Of a stretch of 28,647 bases of DNA, positions 13,636 to 21,765 are shown piece after piece (position 1 is the stretch's first letter; each line of letters opens with the position of its first letter). Both the position numbers and the translations under genes were made by a program. The notes below the pieces were generated by a model that was given only the letters and a program-made list of their open reading frames with translations, ran no database searches and had not been told where the DNA came from. The stretch lies in the NCBI GenBank assembly GCA_003513495.1, contig DOPM01000007.1:1-28647 (forward strand). Direction: 5' to 3'. This DNA comes from Desulfosporosinus sp. (GTDB taxonomy: Bacteria > Bacillota > Desulfitobacteriia > Desulfitobacteriales > Desulfitobacteriaceae).

Positions 13636-14545
13636 ATGGCTATTGACAAACAAAAGGCAGCATTGAGTTCGGTTTTTTGCAGCGGTATTTCTCACATTAA
13701 TGAAACTTGCAGTGGGCATTTTTACAGGTAGCTTAGGTATTTTATCAGAGGCACTGCATTCAGCTTTGGATTTGTGTGCTGCAGTTATAACCTTCTTCGC
13801 TGTAAGGTTTTCCGATAAACCAGCAGACTCCACGCACCACTACGGACATGGGAAAATTGAAAGTTTTTCTGCCCTTATCGAAACAGTGCTTCTTTTCATA
13901 ACCTGCGGATGGATTATTTATGAAGCTGGGCAAAAGTTATTTTTCGGCAGCGGTGTGGAATTGATTGGAGTTCAATGGGGTGTACTTACAATGATTATTT
14001 CGATCATTGTTGACGCGTCGAGAGTAAAGGTTTTGAAGAAGGCTGCTAAGGAACATGGAAGTCAGGCATTAGAAGCTGATGCACTTCATTTCAGCAGTGA
14101 TGTATGGAGCTCATCAGTAGTTATTGTGGGCTTGGTCTGTGTATGGATGGGTAATTATATTAACATTCCTGTTTTGAATTATGCTGATCCAATAGCGGCT
14201 TTAGGTGTTGCGCTGCTTGTTATGAAGGTGAGCATCAAGCTTAGCAGGGAGACCATTGATGTTTTGCTTGATACCGCACCAAAAGGCATGAAGGAAATGA
14301 TCGAAAACGAGATCAGCCAAATTACCGGTGTTCTCCAGATAGCAGAAATTAGAATAAGGCCTTTAGGAGGGAATCAATATATCGATATAAATGTTGGGAT
14401 TTGCCCAAACCAAAGCCACAGATCCGTTCATGCCATAGTTCATGAAATCAGAGAGGGGATTATCAATAAAATACCAAGGTGTGATATTGTAGTCAGCACC
14501 TTTCCTACCGAAGTGAAATGTAACAAAAATGTTAATCTAATGTGA
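13636..14545 (+). CDS. czcD: CDF-family metal efflux transporter with a 5' frameshift
   Basis: Cation diffusion facilitator. From 13700 a frame of 281 residues has the family's helices, a metal site HxxxD in helix 2 (LHSALDL), HxxxD in helix 5 (LHFSSD), and a C-terminal cytoplasmic domain. The missing first helix is encoded upstream in another frame. ATG 13636 starts MAIDKQKAALSSVF, then a run of six T (13673-13678) shifts the frame; with five T the reading continues as AAVFLTLMKLAVG into the main frame. So the gene is either frameshifted, read by slippage at the T-run, or affected by a sequencing error. Full length would be about 302 residues, normal for the family. The NiCo riboswitch upstream points to Co2+, Ni2+ or Fe2+ export. 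Confidence 0.82.
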
Positions 14546-14573
14546 TCTTTCTGTAAAGAAACTTGTTTATACT
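14520..14573 (+). promoter_or_regulatory. WalR/PhoP-like box and -10 for the gene at 14606
   Basis: The palindrome GTAACAAAAATGTTAA (14520-14535) contains TGTTAA (14530-14535). TGTGAT (14541-14546) follows after five bases, and the -10 TATACT (14568-14573) after 21 bases. The element lies inside the last codons of the CDF gene. Confidence 0.62.
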
Positions 14574-14605
14574 ATGGTTAAGATAATAACAAGGAGGTAC
14601 ATAAA

Positions 14606-14944
14606 ATGAAAAGAAGGTTATTAGTTATTCTTACTTTGGTATTTGCCCTCGCTTTGGCTGCTGCTCCTGTCTATGCTGCTATCACGGATCAACAAAAAGC
14701 TGATATCGATGCCCTAAATAAACAAATTTCAGAGATTCGAAAACAGATTGTGGATAAATACGCTGAGGCAGGCGAGATCACCAAGGCTCAAGCAGATGCT
14801 ACAAAGGCTAATATCGACGCTAGTGAACAATATCGTCAGCAGTTTAGCCAACAACAGGGTCAGATTCCAACTCCGGGGTATGCTCCAGGTTATGGTTACG
14901 GTTGCGGCTGGGGTGGAGGCGGTTACTATGGGGGAATGTGGTAA
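14606..14944 (+). CDS. DUF2680-like secreted protein with Gly/Tyr-rich tail
   Basis: A 112-residue protein with a signal peptide (MKRRLLVILTLVFALALAAA, cleavage near VYA-AIT). Residues about 25-75 form a charged helical segment (ITDQQKADIDALNKQISEIR, then DKYAEAGEITKAQADATKANID) that fits the DUF2680 (YckD-like) family of small exported proteins. The tail reads GYAPGYGYGCGWGGGGYYGGMW, similar in composition to the proteins at 4112 and 1063. The ribosome site AAGGAGGT is strong. The role of the family is unknown to me. It shares the box promoter with the small secreted proteins at 3647 and 4112, which supports a common regulon. Confidence 0.8.
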   Translation: MKRRLLVILTLVFALALAAAPVYAAITDQQKADIDALNKQISEIRKQIVDKYAEAGEITKAQADATKANIDASEQYRQQFSQQQGQIPTPGYAPGYGYGCGWGGGGYYGGMW

Positions 14945-14984
14945 GACTCTGCTTTAGATAGATCCATATGCAAATTAACTAAAA

Positions 14985-15016
14985 CACGGGTAACCAGTAT
15001 AGGGTACCCGTGCTTT
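14985..15016 (+). terminator. Terminator after the DUF2680-like gene
   Basis: CACGGGTA (14985-14992) pairs perfectly with TACCCGTG (15005-15012), followed by CTTTGTT. Confidence 0.7.
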
Positions 15017-15167
15017 GTTATCTAAAGATTATTGTTCCAATGCTTACGAATTAAGTAGAGTTCTCAACTTTTTTCGGCAAAAGTGTTTATTGTAAATTGG
15101 GTGATTCGTAATAGTTGAACTGTTGACTTATAATGAAATGTATAAGTATCACAAGGGGGTTGAATTT

Positions 15168-15494
15168 ATGTTTAGCACAATAAGTCTATTTATTCTAGCC
15201 GGGTTAGCAGAAATAGGTGGGGGTTATTTAGTTTGGCTTTGGTTACGCGAGGCCAAGCCTGTAGGGTATGGAATAATAGGTGGACTTATACTTGTGCTAT
15301 ACGGGATAATTCCTACATTTCAAAAGTTTCCTAGTTTTGGAAGGGTGTATGCTGCCTACGGTGGTGTTTTTGTTATTCTTTCAGTACTTTGGGGCTGGGG
15401 TATAGATCGTAAAACACCGGATGTTTACGATTGGATTGGAGCCTTAATATGCATGATTGGTGTCTCTGTGATACTCTGGGCACCAAGGCAATAG
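15168..15494 (+). CDS. ynfA: YnfA/UPF0060 family small membrane protein
   Basis: 108 residues, the usual length for UPF0060. Four membrane helices are visible. The family pattern is clear: LAEIGGGYLVWLWLRE in helix 1, a glycine-rich helix 2 (YGIIGGLILVLYGIIPT), RVYAAYGGVFVILSVLWGW in helix 3, and DWIGALICMIGVSVILW in helix 4. Related to the small multidrug resistance superfamily; its substrate is not established. ATG 15168 has AAGGGGGT nine bases upstream. The gene is 50 bases before the response regulator and might be cotranscribed with it, as no terminator separates them. Confidence 0.88.
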   Translation: MFSTISLFILAGLAEIGGGYLVWLWLREAKPVGYGIIGGLILVLYGIIPTFQKFPSFGRVYAAYGGVFVILSVLWGWGIDRKTPDVYDWIGALICMIGVSVILWAPRQ

Positions 15495-15544
15495 CAGCGA
15501 AATTATGCAAAAGATAACTTAATCCTATTGGAAGGGGCTTAAAG

Positions 15545-16288
15545 GTGGAAGACAGGTTAAAGATCCTTGTTGTGGATGATGACCCTTTAATTAGGGAATT
15601 GATACAGGTTTATCTAGAGGAAGAATTCCTCGTTATTCATGCTGAAAATGGTCCTAAGGCAATAGAGAAAGTCCAAACGGATGAGCCCTCTTTAGTGTTG
15701 TTAGATATTATGCTACCGGTTTTAAATGGTTTGGAAGTTTGTAAGCAAATTAGGGACTTCTGTCAAGTGCCGATTATCATGGTTTCCGCAAAAGGAGAAG
15801 AAATTGATAAAGTCCTGGGTCTAGAATTAGGTGCCGAAGATTATATAACCAAGCCCTTTAGCCCCAGAGAACTTTTGGCAAGGGTTAAGGCCCAAATAAG
15901 AAGAAGCTTAATTGGCGGAGAAAGGGGGGCAAATAAGGGCTTTTCGGATTCCATGGGCCGAGGAAAACGTATTCCAGATGATACTCTGGACTTACCAGGG
16001 CTTCATATTAATTTCGTAAAGTATCAGGTTCTTTTACACGAGTTGGAGGTTGAACTAACTGCTAAAGAATTTGATTTATTGGCTTTCTTAACGCGCAACA
16101 GGGGACAAGTCTTTACACGGGAACAATTATTGAATAAAGTTTGGGGCTTTGACTATGTAGGAGATACAAGGGCAGTGGATTCAGCCATCAAACGGTTGCG
16201 CAAAAAAATAAATCATGAAGAAAAAAACTACATCTTCATACATACATTACGGGGAATTGGGTATAGATTTGAGGTGCCCAACCAATGA
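15545..16288 (+). CDS. OmpR-family response regulator
   Basis: A 247-residue protein with an N-terminal receiver domain (acidic pocket VVDDDP; phospho-acceptor Asp 54 in LLDIMLP; Lys 103 in TKPF) and a C-terminal winged helix of the OmpR/PhoB type. The helix is visible as LTAKEFDLLAFLTRNRGQVFTREQLLNKVWG and the wing as VDSAIKRLRKKI. A 30-residue linker (GGERGANKGFSDSMGRG) is longer than average. GTG 15545 follows GGAAGGGG. The stop overlaps the start of the kinase gene (ATGA). It is a candidate binder of the 11-bp CTGACA repeats just upstream of the ccm operon, or of the TGTTAA boxes elsewhere, since OmpR-type regulators bind such direct repeats. By position it could be analogous to ResD, which sits with cytochrome biogenesis genes in Bacillus. 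Confidence 0.92.
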   Translation: MEDRLKILVVDDDPLIRELIQVYLEEEFLVIHAENGPKAIEKVQTDEPSLVLLDIMLPVLNGLEVCKQIRDFCQVPIIMVSAKGEEIDKVLGLELGAEDYITKPFSPRELLARVKAQIRRSLIGGERGANKGFSDSMGRGKRIPDDTLDLPGLHINFVKYQVLLHELEVELTAKEFDLLAFLTRNRGQVFTREQLLNKVWGFDYVGDTRAVDSAIKRLRKKINHEEKNYIFIHTLRGIGYRFEVPNQ

Positions 16289-17688
16289 AAACCATATTTA
16301 CAAGGCTGGTTGGCTCCTTTATCCTTATTGTTGTAATAAGTTTGGTTGTTATAGGGGTAAGCTTATCCTTTATGTTTAAAAACTATCTTTTTGAGCAGAA
16401 AGAAAGGGAGCTGATTATTAAAGGACAAGATATGGCCCAGGAGGTTAAGCCCTTTCTCGTGGAAAAGAGGGACCCCCACGATTTTGTCAACTTGGCTAAC
16501 CGCTTGGACTTGAATATGGGGACTGAGGTCTGGGTAGTCGATAAAAAGGGTGCTGTCATAGCCGCTGCGGCAAATCATGAGTACTGCGAAGGGAATTATT
16601 TAGAGGCTTCTGAACTAAAGATAATGCAATCAGGTAGTGTATCTGTAAGTAAAGGGCAATCCCAATATTTTCAGGAACCGGTTATTCGAGTTATAATCCC
16701 CATAAACCATGAGGAAAGGATCATTGGAGCCATTATTTTATACTCTCCGATACGTGGGATTGATAAAGCCTTAGCTAACCTTACTCAAATGGTATTGAGC
16801 GCAGGCATTGTTTCGTTAGCCATTGCTTTTCTAATAGGGATAATCCTATCGAGGCGTCTTTCAAGGCCTATTCTAACCATAACCGAAGCTTCAATATCAA
16901 TAGCAAATGGCCAAAAGCATGTCACTGTTCCGACAGATACAAGAATTAAGGAAATAAACCAACTCGGGAAAACCTTTAACAAAATGTCGAGTAAGGTTGA
17001 AGCCAATGAAGAACGAATGAAAGAATTTGTTGCTAATGTATCTCACGAATTAAGAAGTCCTTTAACAACTATCAAAGGCTTTATTGAAGCCTTGACTGAT
17101 AACAAGGGCAGAACCCCAGAGGTTCAGCAACGATTTCTTACAATTATTAATGACGAAACTGATCGATTATCTCATCTTGTGAATGACCTCCTGATTTTAT
17201 CTAGATCAGATGCAGGAAGTTATTTGGAACCCGAGGATGTCGAACTTAAAGATTTTATCGAAAATGTAATAACAGGCTTTCGACCGAGGGCTGAAGAAAA
17301 TTCGATTACTATGGAAGTCATATCTAAAGTAAATTCAGTTCTCCTAAAAATTGATGTAAGTTCCCTCCACCAAATTATAGTGAATTTAGTGGATAATGCT
17401 CTAAAGTATTCCCCTCAGGGTGGGAATGTTTCGATATCTATAGCAGAATCTGAAAACATGATCAGCATTTCAATAAGGGACTCTGGGCTAGGAATACCGG
17501 TAAAAGATCTGCCCCATATTTGGGATAGGTTTTACCGAGTGGATAAGGACAGGAGCCGCGAAACAGGTGGGACTGGTTTAGGTTTAGCTATCGTTAAACA
17601 ATTAACCGAGAAGAATGGTGGCCAAGTTGAGGTAGAATGCACCTTAGGTAAGGGTTCGATCTTTTGCGTTAGGTTGCCAAAGGTATAA
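16285..17688 (+). CDS. Sensor histidine kinase
   Basis: A 467-residue kinase. Membrane helices lie at about 10-30 and 168-188 and enclose an extracytoplasmic sensor of about 135 residues. A HAMP linker (about 190-242) is followed by the H-box (NVSHELRSPLTTIKG, His 254), the N-box (NLVDNALKYSP), G1 (DSGLGIP), the F region (WDRFYRVDKDRS) and G2 (GGTGLGLAIV). There is no cytoplasmic PAS domain, unlike WalK. The sensor has one cysteine and no heme motif. It is translationally coupled to the response regulator and followed by a strong terminator, so the pair ends its own unit. The signal is unknown; respiratory or envelope stress is plausible given the neighbours. Confidence 0.92.
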   Translation: MKTIFTRLVGSFILIVVISLVVIGVSLSFMFKNYLFEQKERELIIKGQDMAQEVKPFLVEKRDPHDFVNLANRLDLNMGTEVWVVDKKGAVIAAAANHEYCEGNYLEASELKIMQSGSVSVSKGQSQYFQEPVIRVIIPINHEERIIGAIILYSPIRGIDKALANLTQMVLSAGIVSLAIAFLIGIILSRRLSRPILTITEASISIANGQKHVTVPTDTRIKEINQLGKTFNKMSSKVEANEERMKEFVANVSHELRSPLTTIKGFIEALTDNKGRTPEVQQRFLTIINDETDRLSHLVNDLLILSRSDAGSYLEPEDVELKDFIENVITGFRPRAEENSITMEVISKVNSVLLKIDVSSLHQIIVNLVDNALKYSPQGGNVSISIAESENMISISIRDSGLGIPVKDLPHIWDRFYRVDKDRSRETGGTGLGLAIVKQLTEKNGGQVEVECTLGKGSIFCVRLPKV

Positions 17689-17724
17689 AAAATGAAAAAT
17701 AGATCGATTGTTCCTCATTACATT

Positions 17725-17760
17725 AAAACTAGATGTTAATCATCTGGTTTTATTTTTTTT
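17725..17760 (+). terminator. Terminator of the two-component operon
   Basis: AAAACTAGATG (17725-17735) pairs with CATCTGGTTTT (17741-17751) through one G-T wobble, followed by eight T. Confidence 0.85.
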
Positions 17761-17771
17761 TAATGTTACAT

Positions 17772-17824
17772 TTCTGACAAACCTCTGACACACTTCTGAC
17801 ACTTGAGTAGGATAGGTTTATTTA
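17772..17824 (+). promoter_or_regulatory. Triple 11-bp repeat and promoter of the ccm operon
   Basis: CTGACA occurs three times exactly 11 bases apart (17774, 17785, 17796), each inside an 11-mer of the form YTCTGACANNY. The third copy also serves as a -35 (CTGACA 17796-17801), followed after 17 bases by TATTTA (17819-17824). Head-to-tail 11-bp repeats upstream of and over a -35 are the usual site of an OmpR-type regulator. Confidence 0.65.
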
Positions 17825-17852
17825 GTAGATTTAAATCGTGGGGGTATGGAAT

Positions 17853-18860
17853 ATGAGGCAATCCAAAGCAAAAAAATATGTTTTTGCGCTTATCATGGTC
17901 CTTAGCTTAATGATAGGTACCAAAACTACCTTTGCTGAAACGTCTAAACTCGAAATCATGAATATGGATATTAATGTAATGCCAGAGTACGATACACCGG
18001 ATATTTTATTAATCTATTCCGTCGACTTTAAAAATACCTCAGACCAGCCCTACTCAGGTGAGTTTGTCTGGAATCTTCCTAAGAACTCAAAAAGATATAC
18101 GGTAGCAGATAAGACTAAGGGAGATAATCATCTTGAACCTACGATAAAACACAATGAAAAAAATGATCAAATTGTCTGGAAGTTTCCTACACCATTACAA
18201 CCCGGTGAAACAAAATCTCTTCAGATTGAGTATTATTACAACAATTTAGAGGGCGGCCCGGATAAAACCTTCGTTTATGAATATATTTCCGAATATCCTG
18301 TCGCCAAGGCTCAAGTAAGCGTATATCAGCCTAAGAAAGCCTCAAACATGGTTGTTACCCCTGATTTTGGCCAAGCACAAACTGGTTACGAGGGCTTCAG
18401 CGTTTACAAGAAAGAATTAAAGGACTTAAAACCTGGGAGTAATGCACAAATAAAGGTCAGCTACACTAAGTCTGATCCCAACCCCTCGGTTGCCCCTCTG
18501 AGCGAGCAGCAAGTCCAAAGTGGTCTATCGACTCAGTCACCACAGAACAAGAGGACTAGCTCTGCGGTTGTATTGATCTTCTTAGCCGCGTTTGTCGGAG
18601 TTCTAGGGCTTATTATCTATAAAGCGATGAGTAGAAAGCCTATTCCTATACACCGAAACCGTAAGCAAGAATATGAACATGAAGAATTTATAACAGATGA
18701 GGAATTTAGGAAACTACAAAATCCAAGCAATAAACAACCAAGCCATAAAAAACTTAAGGCAGATAAAAGGAAACTAAGAGATGCCTTATTAAGTGGAAGG
18801 ATTAGCGAGGAAACCTATCACCAATTATTGGCTGAACTTAATGAAGAGGAAGATTCTTAG
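17853..18860 (+). CDS. Membrane-anchored extracytoplasmic protein of the ccm operon
   Basis: A 335-residue protein. ATG 17853 gives a signal peptide (MRQSKAKKYVFALIMVLSLM, cleavage near TFA-ETS); it has GGGGG eight bases upstream and is preferred over GTG 17838. Residues about 27-235 form an extracytoplasmic beta-rich domain (SVDFKNTSDQPYSGEFVWNL, then LQIEYYYNNLEGG). A membrane helix follows (AVVLIFLAAFVGVLGLIIY). The cytoplasmic tail ends in a helical hairpin with LLSGRISEETYHQLLAEL, a SHOCT/CcmI-like motif. I do not recognise the domain. It is the first gene after the regulated promoter and 14 bases before ccmE, so it is probably an accessory factor in heme handling or cytochrome assembly. 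Confidence 0.75.
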   Translation: MRQSKAKKYVFALIMVLSLMIGTKTTFAETSKLEIMNMDINVMPEYDTPDILLIYSVDFKNTSDQPYSGEFVWNLPKNSKRYTVADKTKGDNHLEPTIKHNEKNDQIVWKFPTPLQPGETKSLQIEYYYNNLEGGPDKTFVYEYISEYPVAKAQVSVYQPKKASNMVVTPDFGQAQTGYEGFSVYKKELKDLKPGSNAQIKVSYTKSDPNPSVAPLSEQQVQSGLSTQSPQNKRTSSAVVLIFLAAFVGVLGLIIYKAMSRKPIPIHRNRKQEYEHEEFITDEEFRKLQNPSNKQPSHKKLKADKRKLRDALLSGRISEETYHQLLAELNEEEDS

Positions 18861-18874
18861 GAGGAGGGGTGATA

Positions 18875-19276
18875 ATGCCCAAGAAAATAAAGCTTATCCT
18901 TGCTCTATCTGTACTACTAGGGGCTTTTGGTTACTTGATGGTCAGCGGTTTTAACAATGCCAAGACCTATTACATGACCATTAATGAAGTAACGGCTAGC
19001 GCAGATAAAGGAAAGTTAGGGAAACAAACTCTTAAAGTAAGTGGTAAATTAGTCGGCGAAAGCGTTCAGTGGGAACCATCTAAAATGGAATTAAGGTTTG
19101 AAATGATTTCAGAAGATCAAAAAGAAACAATGCCTGTTTTATATAAAGGAGTTAAGCCTGATAATTTTAATGATGGGATTGAAGTAATAGTGGATGGGAA
19201 ATACACCGTTGAACAAGTTTTTCTAGCCGATAAAGTCTTGACCAAATGTCCTTCAAAATATGAAGAACAACAATAA
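18875..19276 (+). CDS. ccmE: Cytochrome c maturation heme chaperone CcmE, CxxxY type
   Basis: A 133-residue protein: an N-terminal membrane anchor (IKLILALSVLLGAFGYLMVSG), then an OB-fold with KLGKQTLKVSGKLV, MELRFEM, MPVLYKGVKPDNFNDGIEVIVDGKYT and VFLADKVLTKCPSKYEEQ. Most CcmE proteins bind heme through the His of HxxxY; here that position is Cys (CPSKY, CxxxY), the variant known from some sulfate reducers and archaea. It takes heme from CcmC and passes it to CcmF outside the membrane. ATG 18875 is chosen because GGAGGAGG lies seven bases upstream; GTG 18869 would be inside that site. Confidence 0.9.
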   Translation: MPKKIKLILALSVLLGAFGYLMVSGFNNAKTYYMTINEVTASADKGKLGKQTLKVSGKLVGESVQWEPSKMELRFEMISEDQKETMPVLYKGVKPDNFNDGIEVIVDGKYTVEQVFLADKVLTKCPSKYEEQQ

Positions 19277-19299
19277 ATAGAATATGGGAGGACATCATT

Positions 19300-21291
19300 G
19301 TGGCCAATTTTGGTACGATCGGATTGTCGATTGCCTTTGGGATGGGGATCTATTCCGTAGTTGCTTTCTTTATGTTTAATAGTAATAGAGGACTAAAATA
19401 TCTCCTAAGCGCTAAAAATGCCGTTTATGGAACAGCACTTTTTACGACGCTAAGCGTCTTTGCTATGCTCTACGCTTTAATAACCGGCGACTTTTCCATT
19501 GAATATGTAACCCAATATACAAGTCAGGATCTGCCGACAATCTATAAATTAACGGCTCTGTGGGCGGGAAATGCCGGTTCACTATTATTCTGGGCTTGGA
19601 TACTTGTTCTATTAGCAGCCCTTGTTACAGTTTCGAAAGAAAATAGAGAATATATCCCCTACGCCAGCCCTATCATGATGGTAGTCAGTGTATTTTTCTT
19701 ATTTATGCTAAATTTTGTTTCCCAACCTTTTGTACAGCTACTAAATCCGCCACCGGATGGAATGGGCATGAACCCAATGCTTCAGAACCCGGGGATGGTA
19801 ATCCATCCGGTTACCTTATATCTAGGATATGTTGGCTTCACTGTCCCCTTTGCCTTCGCGATGGCAGCCCTCATTATGAAAAATCCGGGTGACCAGTGGA
19901 TTAAGCTGACTCGAAAATGGACACTTATCTCATGGCTGTTTTTAACACTGGGTAATTTATTTGGGGCCCAGTGGGCCTATGTAGAATTGGGCTGGGGTGG
20001 TTACTGGGCCTGGGACCCCGTAGAAAATGCTTCGTTAATGCCTTGGCTTACCGGTTCTGCTTTCCTTCATTCGGTCATGGTCCAGGAACGTAAAAATATG
20101 CTCAAGATCTGGAACATGGTTCTAATTATCGTTACTTTCGGCTTAACTCTTTTTGGAACGTTCTTAGTCCGAAGTGGGGTTGTCGCTTCCGTTCATGCCT
20201 TCGGGAATTCTAGCTTGGGTGCTTACTTCCTGATCTTTACCTCATTAATAATTTTAGCAGCCTTGTATCTGGTAGCTGACAGAATCAACCTGCTTCGCCA
20301 AGGAAATCAGTTTGAATCCTATATATCTAAGGAAAGCAGCTTTTTATTGAACAATTTGTTACTCGTGGGCTCCGCCTTTAGTATCTTTTGGGGAACTGTT
20401 TTCCCTATTGTTTCAGAAGCCGTTGTAGGCCAAAAAATTGCCGTGGGAATCCCTTTCTTTAATCAGGTCAACGCACCCATAGGTTTAGCCTTTACGTTGC
20501 TCATGGGAATTTGCCCTTTGATCGCATGGAGAAAGGCCAATTTTGAAAATATCGCTAAAAATTTTCTGTGGCCATGGATTATTGCAATCATAGGCATGTT
20601 GCTAATGGTTTTTATAGGCGGAATTACCAAACCTTATGCTTTAATTGCCTACACTATTTGCGTTTTTGTGATTTCTTCAACCCTCCAAGATATTTTTAAA
20701 GGAGTTCGGGTAAGAAAAAAGTTGACTGGAGAGAACCTCATAGTATCTTTAATCAGGCTCTTAAGCAAAAACCGACGGCGCTATGGCGGCTATGTAATTC
20801 ATATGGGAATTGTGATGATGATTGTAGGGATCACAGGCTCAAATGTATTTAACAGTGAAGCTGTCAAAACGTTCAAGCCAGGAGAAACTGCTGAGGTTGG
20901 AGGCTATACTATCTCTTTTAAGGGACTTCAGCAAACCTCAAGGGATAATATGGAGGTTATTTATGCCGATTTGAGCGTGATCCACAATAATAACGATATG
21001 GGGAACTTACAAGTGGAGAAGGTTTTTTACTCAACCTCAGAACAACCCATGACGGAACCAGCAATTATCTCGACGTTTAAAGAAGACTTATACGTCCTCT
21101 TAACAGGATGGGAGGATGACGGGACAGCAATTTTCAAGATCCATATCAACCCTCAGATTAAATGGCTGTGGACTGGGGGATGGGTTATTGTCATTGGGGT
21201 TATATTCGCCCTATGGCCTGGAAAGGGTAGTGGGGTTGGAAGCCGATATCTTGGGAGAGGAGAGGTGTCCTATGGCAAGAGGGTTCGTTAG
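19300..21291 (+). CDS. ccmF: Cytochrome c heme lyase subunit CcmF
   Basis: A 663-residue polytopic protein of the heme-handling family. The tryptophan-rich WWD motif is clear (LGWGGYWAWDPVENASLMPWL), as are AGNAGSLLFWAW near the N-terminus and the conserved HPVTLYLGYVGFTVPF. The C-terminal part after about residue 510 (GGYVIHMGIVMMIVGITGS) carries the soluble domain. CcmF transfers heme from CcmE to apocytochrome c at CxxCH sites on the outer face. The start is GTG 19300 with GGGAGG eight bases upstream. It ends in a 20-base overlap with ccmH. Confidence 0.95.
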   Translation: MANFGTIGLSIAFGMGIYSVVAFFMFNSNRGLKYLLSAKNAVYGTALFTTLSVFAMLYALITGDFSIEYVTQYTSQDLPTIYKLTALWAGNAGSLLFWAWILVLLAALVTVSKENREYIPYASPIMMVVSVFFLFMLNFVSQPFVQLLNPPPDGMGMNPMLQNPGMVIHPVTLYLGYVGFTVPFAFAMAALIMKNPGDQWIKLTRKWTLISWLFLTLGNLFGAQWAYVELGWGGYWAWDPVENASLMPWLTGSAFLHSVMVQERKNMLKIWNMVLIIVTFGLTLFGTFLVRSGVVASVHAFGNSSLGAYFLIFTSLIILAALYLVADRINLLRQGNQFESYISKESSFLLNNLLLVGSAFSIFWGTVFPIVSEAVVGQKIAVGIPFFNQVNAPIGLAFTLLMGICPLIAWRKANFENIAKNFLWPWIIAIIGMLLMVFIGGITKPYALIAYTICVFVISSTLQDIFKGVRVRKKLTGENLIVSLIRLLSKNRRRYGGYVIHMGIVMMIVGITGSNVFNSEAVKTFKPGETAEVGGYTISFKGLQQTSRDNMEVIYADLSVIHNNNDMGNLQVEKVFYSTSEQPMTEPAIISTFKEDLYVLLTGWEDDGTAIFKIHINPQIKWLWTGGWVIVIGVIFALWPGKGSGVGSRYLGRGEVSYGKRVR

Positions 21292-21754
21292 AAAGATAAG
21301 CCTGACCTGGATTCTCCTGGGGAGCTTTTTTCTGCTTAACATTTCCCCTGCTTTAGCCAGTACTCAAAGCGATATTGAAAACAGCTTAATTTGCCCAGCT
21401 TGTTTTGCCGAGAGTATGTCTGTAGCAGCATGTCAAGATTCTACTGCTCAGCAGATTAAAGAAGAAATACGCCAAAAACTCGCATTAGGGCAGACGAAGG
21501 TAGAAATTATTAAAACCTATGTAGATCAGTATGGAGAAGGAATTTTAACAAGTCCTCCTAAAAAGGGCTTTAATTTAATGGCTTGGGTTATTCCTTTCCT
21601 AGGGATTATGATGGGAGGAACCTTGATTTATTTAGCTTTAAGTCGATGGGTCAAGGTTCCAAGCGTGAATAAAAGTCATGCAAAAACCAAACCCGGGGCT
21701 CTGGATGATTATTATGAGGCCAGGGTAGAAGAGGAATTTAAAAAGTATTTATAG
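21272..21754 (+). CDS. ccmH: Cytochrome c maturation thiol protein CcmH
   Basis: A 160-residue protein. A signal peptide or anchor (LTWILLGSFFLLNISPALA) is followed by LICPACFAESMSVAACQDST, the LxCPxC redox site of CcmH/CycL, then the QQIKEEIRQKLALGQTKVEII helix and YGEGILTSPPKKGFN, all typical. A membrane helix follows (LMAWVIPFLGIMMGGTLIYLAL) and a short cytoplasmic tail. It keeps apocytochrome CxxCH cysteines reduced for heme attachment. ATG 21272 lies shortly after an AGGAGAGG site. An extra Cys in AACQDS is unusual; the family has Asn or Ser there in the examples I recall. Confidence 0.92.
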   Translation: MARGFVRKISLTWILLGSFFLLNISPALASTQSDIENSLICPACFAESMSVAACQDSTAQQIKEEIRQKLALGQTKVEIIKTYVDQYGEGILTSPPKKGFNLMAWVIPFLGIMMGGTLIYLALSRWVKVPSVNKSHAKTKPGALDDYYEARVEEEFKKYL

Positions 21755-21765
21755 GAGGGGTTGAG

